DNA from: Alectoria sarmentosa
Taxonomy: Eukaryota; Ascomycota; Lecanoromycetes; Lecanorales; Parmeliaceae
Reading direction: 5' to 3'
DNA: 64,000 nucleotides
Assembly: GCA_009733775.1 (NCBI GenBank)
Contig: WOGZ01000025.1
Coordinates: forward strand, 1 to 64,000
Shown: piece by piece, positions 46,697-56,917 of the stretch
Position numbering within the stretch: position 1 is the first letter of the stretch
Layout of the letters: every line of letters starts with the position of its first letter
Made by a program: the position numbers and the translations under genes
The notes under the pieces: generated by a model
The model's input: the letters and a program-made list of their open reading frames with translations, nothing else
The model's database searches: none
Told to the model about the DNA's origin: nothing

Positions 46697-47706
46697 TGCC
46701 ACTTTTAAATTCAACTTAAAGTAATATATATAAAAAATGTTAATCGCCGCTTTGCGCTCTACATGCTCCGCCCGAGATCCTTCGGCAAACCTGCTGCAAC
46801 CAGCATTGTACCCAATGGTCCCTGGGGCGTAAAACGTCTTGGCACAACATCACAATGCTCTACTTTCGCATCTCAATAATTGTTGAGTGACAACAGTTAC
46901 GAAGAAAACCCAAATACACATTTTTAGATTTGCTTGAAAAGAATAGTCGCGGAATTCGATTGAGTTTGTTTTTGGGCGTCTTCGTTGTTGAGTCGCGGCA
47001 GGTTGCAACAAGGGACTGTTTGATGAGGTTTACGCCCTGCCAATCCTACATTTCGGCTTCTCTGAAAAGCACTTGTGATACAGACTCCTCGTATATGATC
47101 CTCAACCTTGCGCTGTTATACGCATAATCTAGGTCCAGCAAGCGCGCTCTCGCCGCACAATTTTAGCTCAGAGCCCGCCGAACCCAGGTGATTACATCGT
47201 TACAAAATGCGATTAATGGTTGTTTCGAGACTTGGCGTCAGCAGCTTGGCGAGTTGTGGCGCTACGCCCTGTTTACAAGAGAGGAAGCACGCTTCACTTC
47301 CAAGCGAATCACCCTGCATACGGGAGAGTCAATCATAATCAGCGAAATGTGTTCTTTCACACGCTACCTCTGGCCCCGTGCGCTGGTCTATTATTACTCA
47401 AGATACCACGAGACTCTCTATTGGACTGAAGTCGGCGCGAGCCGAAGGGAGCTGTTGGTACATCGTGGTCTGAATCCGTGATCGCGATCTAGTGCGTCCA
47501 CTCTACTTGAGCGAATTTAAATCCCTCAAGCTCTCTAGAGCACAGGAGAGCCATGGCGCTAAGCTACAGGGGCGCTGTTGAGGGGTGTCAGCATTAGGCT
47601 GTAGACCATACCTCGACATATACTCACCCCTCGGTTTACCTCTGCTGTTCACTTGCTTTGTTTTGGGCGAGCAGGATATTCACTTCGTTGTTGATACAGA
47701 GACACC
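46697..47706. other. intergenic, upstream of the phospholipase gene
   Basis: Plus-strand frames at 46930-47127 and 47188-47481 have no recognisable motif. Confidence 0.4.
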
Positions 47707-49634
47707 ATGCCAGGGAAGAATTTGCGCCTGCTGTCGCTCGACGGCGGCGGTGTGCGAGGACTTTCATCGCTGTACATTTTGCAGCTTCTCATGGAAAAGA
47801 TCAATCCAGAGGCACCTCCGAAGCCATGCAACTTTTTCGATATGATCGGAGGCACAAGCACAGGCGGGTGAGTACAAGGGCTGAGACGCCACGATAGAAG
47901 GCTGACACATAGATAATCAGCCTGATTGCCATTATGCTTGGTCGCCTAAAGATGAGCGTCGACGAGTGTATTGCCGCTTATGGCGAGATGTTTGAACAAG
48001 TATTTGTGAGACAACAACATCGACTGAATTCGAAAGGGGATGTGCAAGGACGATTTGATACCGCTGCCTTGGAGACGGCGGTGCGAAAATGCATCAGAGA
48101 CGCAAATCTGCCCAAAGACGTCCTCCTCCGTGACCAAGACGCAATTCAATGCAAGACGTAGGTGGTTAAGCCCGCTCAGCTCTCACATGCTCATATTTAG
48201 CCGATAGGTTTGTGGTGGCCACAAGCTCCGAAACAGGACAGAATACCCAATTCACGAGCTACGTTTCCCGCGATGGCGACTCCGATCTCTTGAAAACAAC
48301 ACAAATCTGGCAGGCCGCGCGCGCCACATCCGCGGCTTCATCTTTCTTCGAACCTATCAAGATTGGTCCCAACAAAGAGGGATTCGTTGACGGTGCTGTG
48401 GGCGCTAACAATCCCGTGGAAGTACTATGGGACGAAGCCAGGGAGCTGTGGCCCCAAGACCACCTGGAAGATAACATCAGATGTATTGTCTCGATTGGTA
48501 CCGGAGAGCCAACACTGTCGGCGTTTGGGAAGAAGTTTTGGGAAATTGCAAAGACGTTGAAAGAGGTCGCCACAGAGACGGAGAGGACAGCGAATGCGTT
48601 TCAGAACCGACATTTCGATCTTGTGCAGGCCAATCGATACTACCGATTCAATGTGAAGCATGGACTGGAAAATGTGGGACTTGAGGAATGGGCTCACAGA
48701 AACAAGATCGTGGCCGCGACGCGACATTATTTGCGTACGGGCGTCCAGAGGGAATTTCACAATTTCAAGGCAGTGAATACCGATCCATGTACGTAGCTCG
48801 ACAATATACGTCAACTCAACGGCATGAAAGAAAACTTACCTTCGACCTGTCCCAAAAAAAAATTCGCACTAATTCTCGTGTGTAGCTCCCACAGCTCCTC
48901 AAACCCCCCAGCTTCAGATCCCACCCACTGCAGCGCAGCGCTCATCCAGCGAATCCCCCGCCCGATCTGCCTTCTCCGTCCTCGACGCCAGCCCCAGATA
49001 CGTCAACCGCGGCCACGACTCAAACTGGCGAAGACTGACAGAAGCGGCATTGGCAGTCTACGAGACCATCTACGACAGCAGCAAAGACCGAGACGGCACA
49101 GTCTCCCGTGAGAAACGGCCCTCCCTCCTCCTCCTCCTCCTCCTCCTCCTCCTCCTCCTCCAGCACATCAACCACATACTGACACGCCCCCCCCCCCACG
49201 CAGTCTCGTCCTTCCAAATGCAATTCCACCCCACCGCCCTCCGCGACTCCATCGTCCCGACCTTCTGGGCCCTCCTCGCTCCCACCCACGCCCCCATCAC
49301 CCGCAACCTCACCCTCGCGCTGACGTACATGGTCCACATGCGCTGGTCGACGGCCTGGACGCCACCGCCGCTGTCCGAGCGACGGAGAGCCATACTGGAG
49401 CGCTACGGCAACTGGATCGACTGCGCCTGTGGCTGCGGCTGTAAGTGGACCTTCGGCAACGATGGCGGGCTGCGGCGGTATGTGAATGCGAGGAGGGAGT
49501 GTGCGGCGTGGGATTGGCTGCGGGTCGGGGAGGTGGGGAGGAGGGTGAGGAGGAAAGGGGGGAGGTTCTATGAGGATAATCGGGTTTTGTGGAAGCAGAC
49601 GAGAGGGGTTCTTGAGAGGGGTGGGATGGATTAG
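47707..49634 (+). CDS. patatin-like phospholipase
   Basis: Five exons (47707-47867, 47921-48157, 48208-48788, 48886-49107, 49204-49634) total 1632 nt, 543 residues. The patatin domain has the oxyanion motif 'LSLDGGGVRGLSSL' near the N-terminus, the nucleophile elbow GGTSTGG (GxSxG, split by intron 1 after GTSTG) and the catalytic Asp in 'VDGAVGANNPV'. This Ser-Asp dyad hydrolyses acyl esters of phospholipids or neutral lipids. The patatin fold ends by about residue 330. A Pro/Ser linker follows, then a C-terminal region without a named domain, containing a Cys cluster 'DCACGCGC' and a basic end. Fungal patatins often form part of NLR-like proteins, but no NB-ARC or repeats follow here, so it is a stand-alone enzyme. 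No signal peptide. Intron 4 carries a (CTC)n run. Confidence 0.88.
49125..49161 (+). repeat. (CTC)n microsatellite in intron 4
   Basis: About twelve CTC triplets inside the intron between exons 4 and 5 of the phospholipase, followed by a run of nine C near 49189-49197. It gives a long polypyrimidine tract before the CACGCAG acceptor. Confidence 0.9.
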
Positions 49635-49730
49635 GTTCCCGGAGTCACGATAATGTCCAATTAAACTAATTTACTCTGCGTTCGAGAACGGTGCAAGATG
49701 TCGCTGTTGTCCTGACAGGCATGTGGGACA

Positions 49731-50888
49731 TCATCTCATCTCCACCCACTGTTGCGTCCGGCCATTGGCAGTGGATCCAAACCACGCGCTGCTGCCACCT
49801 TGGGTTGCGGTATCGTCGTTGTTCGTTCTCCGTCCACAGCATGTGCGCCAGCAGTAGATACTGCCCGCAACCAGCATAATCACGACGACACCGACGACGA
49901 CGCCAATCGCGATCTTCGCACCCTCATTCAGACCACTTCCGCCTGACGAGGAAGAGGGGCCTATGTGCCACGAAATGAGCAATCGTGTTTGCTTTTATTT
50001 TATAAGGTTGGTTTTCACAACAACTCACCGACCCCGCTGCTTGTATTCCCTCCTTTATCGCCGCTTGTGCTTCCTCCTCCGCTACTATCGCTGGTCCCGC
50101 TTGTGGCAGAGGCGGATCCGCTCGAGTCCTGGAACCCACCAGACGTCGCGGCCGCTGTCTGCGACGCGCCTCCACCACCAGACGTCGTCGTCTTGAGCAC
50201 CAGTATGGGGCCGCTATTCGCGCCACAGCCCAGAGAGTAGTCGGTGTTCTGATCGGCTAGACTGGCTGAGCGCGCGTAGGATAAGCAGGAAGGGTTCGCG
50301 GCCGAGCTGTGCGGACACATGATCAGCTGCGCCCCCCTGGTCTATACTTTCTCAACCGAAAGGTTGACACGTCGGGTTACGAACCATGAGAGGATAGAAA
50401 CGTAGATGGAGGTGCATTCGGCCGCGGCCAGACCAGCGCATATGTCGGCGCCGTAGTCTGCGCATGTGCGGTAGTTGCCTTGGCATTGAATCTGGTTGCA
50501 GCAGGCCCAGCCGACGAAGTCGCCAACGGTCGAGGTGCAGCTGTAGCCTTGGGGACAGGTCAGGGCGGATGCTTTGGCGGTGTGTCAGCGCGAGGTTTGC
50601 GGGAATCGCCGTGGTTCAGAGGGGCGGTAGGGAGATGCTGCTCATACCTGCGTTGCCACTGATATATCCGCATGTCGCGAGTGATCTCTTGAGTAGGAGA
50701 TCTGGGTTGATTCGCGCGGGTTCCGTGATGAGTGGTATGGCAGCATGCGTAAGGTGATTTTTCCTCTCGAGGTTTCCGCCTTGGATGGCAGTAGGTAGAG
50801 GGGGTTCGAAGAGCTCAAAGGCTGCGACGGGCAGGATTAAGAGGAAAGTCAACAGAGGCAGCATAGCTCTCATAACGAATAATGACAT
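49731..50888 (-). CDS. Cys-rich type I membrane protein, signal peptide, one TM helix
   Basis: Four exons (50888-50648, 50571-50385, 50306-50029, 49960-49731) total 936 nt, 311 residues. The start MSLFVMRAMLPLLTFLLIL is a signal peptide. The ectodomain has about twelve cysteines, beginning 'TCGYISGNAASALTCPQGYS', then WACCNQIQCQGNYRTC, 'DICAGLAAAECTSI' and a final DYSLGCG. A Gly/Ser/Thr-rich stalk follows, then a helix 'IAIGVVVGVVVIMLVAGSIY' and a short Cys/Arg tail CWRTCCGRR ending WVEMR. This ectodomain type, starting CGY and ending in Y/F-x(2-4)-C, is a recurrent uncharacterised fungal surface domain. The end of the ectodomain in paralogue A at 24.2 kb is similar, but this protein lacks the acidic tail motif. 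The role is unknown; a surface sensor or adhesin is inferred only from layout. Confidence 0.85.
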
Positions 50889-53490
50889 GCATCAAAACAG
50901 CGATCCCAAGCAAGGTTTTTTTCAAATTTATGAGGCGAGAAATGACACGCAGAGCAGAAATGCAATAGAATGCTCCTGGCCATAGTTACGGCGTGCTTGT
51001 CAGCGCGTGGGTCTCCAGCCTCTCCAGTCCAAAAATATCATGTCAGGGGCTCGGTGGCCCTGCTCTCAGTAAGGCTACTGGCACCATCGCAAGACGCAAT
51101 TACCATTCGTAGCTGGCATTGGTTGATAACGAAGACGGAAATTCGGCGTTTTTCACCCTTTTGGTTAGCCCAGACGCCATTTGAGCTACAATGGGAAAGG
51201 CGGATGCAGAGATCACGATGTGACAGGCGCCATAAAATAATCTCGGCCCAGTCTCAAGTTCGCCATGTGACCACCGATTCTTGGCTGGGGCGAATAGCGA
51301 CCGAACAAGGAAACGGCTGAGGTGAGGCTTACTGGACTTTACCTCCGTGACTGTCATCAACTGCTAGCTGAATTTCAATGTCCACTGTGAGCTCTGCCGG
51401 CTCATCAAAAACTCCGCCAGCAAAGGTTGGAGTGCTATGATGAAGAATAATGAACAGCGGTTGAGGATCGGTAATGTTACGTGCGGTCTAAATTAGCTGT
51501 GCTCCGTACTGCTGAATCACACGCACTAGAATTGTCTTCAGGACCAGCGCTTTTCAGTTCATCTTGTGTCCTTTAAGCAGGAAAGTTGTGCCCTTTTCGT
51601 TACAGACGCTGAACACGCGGGATGGGCTGAATTCAATTCAAATGAGCATATGTCACAAGCGACAAAATTTATGTTGCTGCAGGTCTCAAGCTACGCATCG
51701 TACCTGACCCGCACTCCATTAGTCCAGCGCTGTGGTATAGAGACCTATCTGAAATAAATAGGGAAGCGAAATCTGAAATGTGGTTTGGATTTCAATTTGA
51801 CTGCCGCAAATTACCCTCAAAAGATTGTCGGACTGGCCACAACGCCTGGATATGGAGCTGCCGAGGAGGGGCGAAGATGGAGTTGAATCGATCGGGAGGG
51901 CATAGTGCGAAACAGTTGTACTTCGTGGATGCTAGAGGCAAAGTAAGGATCCTGGCATTGAGCAGGAGGATATGGCATGGAATGTGAGTGACAAGCAAGT
52001 CTGTTGTCGCAAACGATATAAGGGCGCTTCCTGGTTGCGCAAAATGCAAATAGCTGAGAACTGTGCCGCACACATATCGAAAACATGCCTTGTCAAAATC
52101 TCAGACTTACAACACATTTTGCAACTCGTCTGCTTACCTTTGATCCGCCCAAGTCTCATGTCACCTCCTATCCTCAAATACCAATCCTGTCCAAACTGCA
52201 TTGTCTCCAAGCTCTACTCCTCCCCACGGCCCCTGGTAAGGCCTGGATCCTGATATAGATGATAGTCCGAAACTCGATCTTGAGTATCCCATCGAAGGTT
52301 TCGAAGGGATCGGAGTGCAGGCCTGAGCCGCGCGAACATCTTGTCCTTACAGCATACCCTCTCTTGCTATACTCCCGGTACATTGCAGTAGCTTCAGTAG
52401 AGATCTTTAGGGAAGAATGAATCCGCTCATCTCTGGAGGATGGTAATGTAAACAGGCAAACACAGCTGGAATGCTAGGATTTCGTGCTACAATTTGGGGT
52501 CACGTAGCGTGCCAAGCCTTGGCGCCAGATGCTAAAAGTCACGTGTGCGCTAGCTGCTTGCCCAATCACACAGTGTTGCTTTCCTCGCACTCTTAGTCAG
52601 AAACAGCTAGGAAGTGTCTTTTCATCATATTTTGATATTTCGACAGCTTCAGCGCATGAACCGTTGACGTCTCATGAGAATCTTGGATTTCCGATGAAGT
52701 AATTACGGCCAAGCGATTGAGTGGTTGACTTTTCCCGCCGACGAAGCATTGATTGGAGCTACGATGCAAAATGCATCATCGCTCAGCGCAAAAGTCAGAT
52801 GAAACTTCGAAGAGATGTGGGAAACCATCCAAAGCATCCAAATTGAGTCAGATGTATGTCAGCCACTCGCTTTAAAGTCGCAGTCGCTGAAGGGTCGTGA
52901 AGGTGGTATATTTCATAGGTCTGCTTGTTCGGCTCGTCATGCCGCTTTGACGTATCGAATAATGAGAAAAACCATGCATGGGAAAAGAAATTAGAGCTGT
53001 TTCTAAGAGCTAGCGAATATCCGGCTTGCTCTATGGGTTTGAGGTAAGTGCATACATGAGGCTGCGCGACCGAAGATCTGCTAGGGGGTACTGAGATGGA
53101 ACTGAGATTCCATCTCTTCACAATAGTCGATCACAACACTTGGTCTTTGACCTTGAGGATCACGGCCATTCTCTCTGAGTGCTTAAGAAGACTGAGTATT
53201 GGGAGTAGCACCCCAAGCATTTTCAATTTCATGAGACCGATGCCCTCAAAGTGCAGGTTTTTGAATTGCTGGAAGCGTGCTATGGCCCTGCCGGATTGCG
53301 TCTTTCGAGAAGTTTGCCCTTGCATATCTCTATTTCTTTGACCCGAAACAACGTTGTACTCGTTCTTTCCCGGCATATCCACCCCGTATAGGCCTTCTGA
53401 ATGCCAAAGACGCTTTCATCATCTCGGAGCATAAAGTACCACATCGTCTGGACAAAGTCATGACCCCCCTTTCATTCCTACCGCATCCAC
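50889..53490. other. no gene recognised
   Basis: Overlapping short frames on both strands around 51100-52400, none with motif support. Conversion to a gene would need transcript evidence. Confidence 0.45.
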
Positions 53491-54039
53491 CTACCAATCT
53501 CCTCTCTCCCAAGATGCCCTGATCGGCGAATCCGAGCCCGAACCCACATACCCAGGCTCCATCTCATCCAACACCCCATCCACGACCGCCCCAGCCACTT
53601 CATTCCGACTCCTCGGCACCCACACCCAATCCACCGTCCCCGCCCCCAGCACATCCCTCTCCAGCAGCAACGCTCGCTCAATCAAATCCCTATTCGCCAC
53701 CTCACGCCCCCTCGAGCTCCGGAACCCGTTGCGCATCCACTTCCGGCACCACTCCGTCATGCATCCGATCACGTATTTTGAGTCCGTGAGGATGGTGATG
53801 TGCATGTGTGGGCGCGCGCGCATCTGCCGGGCTTTGAGCTGGGCTTGCTCGAGCGCGAGGATGATGGCGCATAGTTTGGCTCGTTGGCTGGTGGGTACGG
53901 GGGAGGATGGTAGGCGCTGGGTCCAGACTGTACGGTGGGAGTATTTGTTCGTCATTACGACGGCTGCTGCTGCGATGGGGCCTGTTTGGCTGTTGGCGCG
54001 GCAGCCGCCATTGGCGTAGAGATTCATGGTGTAGGGCAT
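53491..54039 (-). CDS. RNase H-like protein lacking most catalytic acidic residues
   Basis: A single exon, ATG at 54039, 182 residues, recognisably an RNase H type 1 fold: 'NLYANGGCRANSQTGPIAAA', 'QRAKLCAIILALEQA', 'ILTDSKYVIGCMTEWCRKWM', NRDLIE, 'VDWVWVPRSRNEVAGAVVD'. In active enzymes four acidic residues hold the metals. Here the first Asp is Asn (ANGGC where xDGxC is usual), the Glu is Lys (AKLCAI for AELxAI), the third is kept (TDSKY), and the last Asp is Gly (NEVAG for NxxAD). The fold seems intact over its whole length, so it is either a pseudoenzyme that still binds nucleic acid or a recently inactivated copy. RNase H-like genes of this type recur in fungi; no retroelement flanks this one. 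Confidence 0.8.
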   Translation of the reverse strand: MPYTMNLYANGGCRANSQTGPIAAAAVVMTNKYSHRTVWTQRLPSSPVPTSQRAKLCAIILALEQAQLKARQMRARPHMHITILTDSKYVIGCMTEWCRKWMRNGFRSSRGREVANRDLIERALLLERDVLGAGTVDWVWVPRSRNEVAGAVVDGVLDEMEPGYVGSGSDSPIRASWERGDW

Positions 54040-56041
54040 GAGGAAGGCGGAGGATGTTGATCTTGGGTTTGGCGACGAAGAGTGTTGGCGACAGGGTGGC
54101 TTGATTCGGTTGAAAAGCTAGCTGCTATGTTGGATGGTGCAGAATATTTTAACAAGTTACACACTGCGAGCGTCCTGTACTGTATCTTGATAAGACGATT
54201 GATATGCTGGAGCCGAATTTATGAAGGTCTTGCAGTCAGCGATCCTCCTTCAAGCACAGATCTAAGCCTAGAGACAGCTCGAAAGGAAGCTAAGGACCTG
54301 CTGCTTTCAGACCAAGTCTCGCGACCGGTAGAACAGTCCAGCAACGGAAAAGAACCCTCTGAAGACGTACAGACCGTACCTTAGCTAGTCTCTAGGCATC
54401 CAGAGAAGGTTCAGCGATGGAATGGTCAGAGCGTCCATTCACATCGAGCTCGCAAAGGTTTTGCAAGCCATGTCGGAAATCATTCACAATACCTCCTCCG
54501 TCTCCATCCCCACGCATTTTGATACGTGTTGAAAGACAAAGCAGTCCATTTTCGGGAAACTTTACGGGGGTTGGGGTTCGCGGAGCTTGTATTATCGGTA
54601 GTAGAGGTCTCTGCAGCACCTCGCGCTCTGCGGTAATATTCTGACTCTGCCCATAGTTGGTGTTGGGTAGCCATATGCGTAGATGTATAAAATGCTAGGG
54701 AGTGGGTACAATTCGTGAGAGATGGAGCTTTGCCTGCTAAAGGTCTTGCAAGGGACGACAGGGCTGGACCTCGGGATTCGCCCTTTTTTAGCTCTATAAA
54801 AGCGCTGGCTCGAGGAACTATCGCGCGCGGTGGTGGGTTTATGGGCAGTGCTGGATATTTATGAAGCTATCTTGTAAGGAGTGCTTATTTTGATTGAACT
54901 TGGTCGAAATTTTGGAGCCACATCCGCTACCAAGCAGCCTCTTTCAAATTTCTTCCTGAGCTTCCAGTCCATTGCAAATATACTACACGATACATGCCCA
55001 ACAGATATCAATGTTTTGAATGAAACCTTTTTTCTCTGGAAAACAAATAAATGGCTTCGCTCATCGCCAGTCCTATTCCCGCAAAATGTAATCGCCAACT
55101 GAAATAGGTCGTATGTCGCTACACATAAGTATGCGCTCGGATGCCACGTTTCCCTCATCGGCCTTGTGGGTTAAGCGCAACAACGTGCCAGTATTTGCAA
55201 AACTCGATTATTAGGGAAAACCACTTTACGGGATCTAGCTAATTCAAGCAACAGACGTCCAGAAAAGCTCAGACGTTGCAGCTTCCGTTCGTCTGCGTTT
55301 CCCATGAAAGAATCCGTTTCTTCGCTGTGCCGATGGTGTTTTCTTCAATCTGAAGCACGAAGATATTCTAAGCTGATAAGGCATAGATTGCGGGACTTCT
55401 TGGGTACACTGTAAATCAGAAGAACAGCTCCCACCCTATCCATCTGGATTCCAAGCTTCAAACCCCAAAATTATCCATCCGATCACTTCTCCAAAAGTCA
55501 TCCGAACGATGCCGCGAAAGCTTTTTAGAAAGCATCACCGTCCCAGTTCTTTCTCTGGTCGCGTACAGCCATTGCCGAGCCTCAATGCCAGCGTGCCATT
55601 GTCGGTCCGTCGGCCAAAACATGGGATGGTTTTTACTCCCTGCCTACATGTTATTCAAACGGTCAAGGATTGTGGGGGGCAATTGAAATCACGGGGGCCG
55701 AAGTTATTTGCGCGAGTCCTTGGATTCTAGCATAGCTTCAAAGCTTGACAAGCCTGTGCAGTCAGTCATAGTGACAGATCTGTGGCACGCACTGACCGGT
55801 CGTGTGATAGTTGCCGCAATCTCACGTCATGGACATTGAATGGGGACTTTTTACTGAGTATGGATGACCGTTGCAAAAAAAAATGTATGATCGCATCCGA
55901 GGAGCGGCGCTAGTAACTATCGATCCTTGGTCGTTGGCTTATGTGAAGCCAAAAAACTACATGGAATTGTTGACTGTGCAGACGGCAGCTGATATATATG
56001 GATTTGGGTGATGATAAGCTGACATGGAAGGAAGGAAACCA
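54040..56041. other. no gene recognised
   Basis: Plus-strand frame 54082-54384 (100 codons, MLATGWLDSVEKLAAMLDG) and minus-strand frames 54392-54674 are possible short genes without any recognised motif. The rest holds only unsupported frames. Confidence 0.4.
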
Positions 56042-56260
56042 CTCGCTACAGTGGGCCTGTGGGTTCGTGAGTCGCATGGGAGGTCAGGGATCAGTAGCCA
56101 TGGCCCATGGCGCCCACATGGCATGTTTCTAGATGAGAGCGGTCATGGCAAGAGACACGTGTCATGAAGGCGTTCTATATATAGATACCTGTCCTGCACC
56201 CGGCAATGGCTCTTCATTCGATTTCAATTCTTTCAGAGCCATGGCATTCTTGTCCCACCC
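56042..56260 (+). repeat. promoter-like repeat, better preserved copy
   Basis: Partner of the damaged copy at 9290-9511. Landmarks in order are CTCGCTACAGTGGG, CCATGGCCCATGG, the palindrome GACACGTGTC (56154-56163), a TATATATAG box (about 56176-56184), a pyrimidine-rich stretch, and AGAGCCATGGC with an ATG at 56241 in good fungal context. It looks like a duplicated promoter plus start codon. The frame from 56241 is short (MAFLSHPPATCMYI then stop, or 17 residues if the GTATGT...CTCAG intron is removed), so no protein is called. Confidence 0.6.
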
Positions 56261-56917
56261 GCCCGCAACGTGTATGTATATATAGCTTCATCTTCACTCC
56301 CGGTCTATGTCGCTCAGACATGGGAGTTTCTAAGCGCTAAGGTACTTGTACGGGAATACTCATGCCTGTTCAGGCCCTTAGTCGACTGCTGGCCCTGGCG
56401 TTGGGTTGGGACAGTCCAATAATCACTACTACGTCATTTTGTATGCCCTCATTTGTGCGTGTGATGTGTGCAGTCGAGTATGCGAGCACTGTCTTTGAAT
56501 CAATCGAGCCTTGTAAGGTCAGCCAAGGGACCGGATCGAAACAGCGCTGCAACAAGCATTCAGACTGGAAAATGCGCCGGTCTTCGTGGGCCTCAGTCTC
56601 CTCGACGAAGACAAACCCGAACAAACGAAGGAATGGAAAGACTACTTGATTAGCTGGCGAGCCTGAGCTTCCTGCTACAGAGGGTCTCGATACGCGGCTA
56701 TGTTTGCAAAGGTGTTCGCATTCTCGAACGCCAGTCCTAAAAGGAATAGCAGGTACAGATCTTGAATGACGTGGTATGATTGAAAAAGCCAAGGGGCCCA
56801 TCGCCATTGAGAACAGATGTTGAAGGCAAGGGCTTCATTATGCTTATGCTGCTCTGGCTACAATTAATATCGCGATTTCCAGCCGCATACCCAGAACAAA
56901 AACTGCACTTCACCATC
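56261..56917. other. intergenic; no gene recognised
   Basis: Overlapping frames 56362-56649 (plus) and 56370-56807 (minus) have no motif. The region is bounded by the promoter-like repeat and the 3' end of the beta-glucosidase gene. Confidence 0.4.

Noticed and set aside
49020..49393. Minus-strand frames with long Glu or Arg runs
   Set aside because: They are antisense translations of the (CTC)n intron and exon 5 of the phospholipase.
56362..56807. Open frames on both strands near 56.4-56.8 kb
   Set aside because: Neither has a motif, and they overlap each other; position after the promoter-like repeat is not enough.
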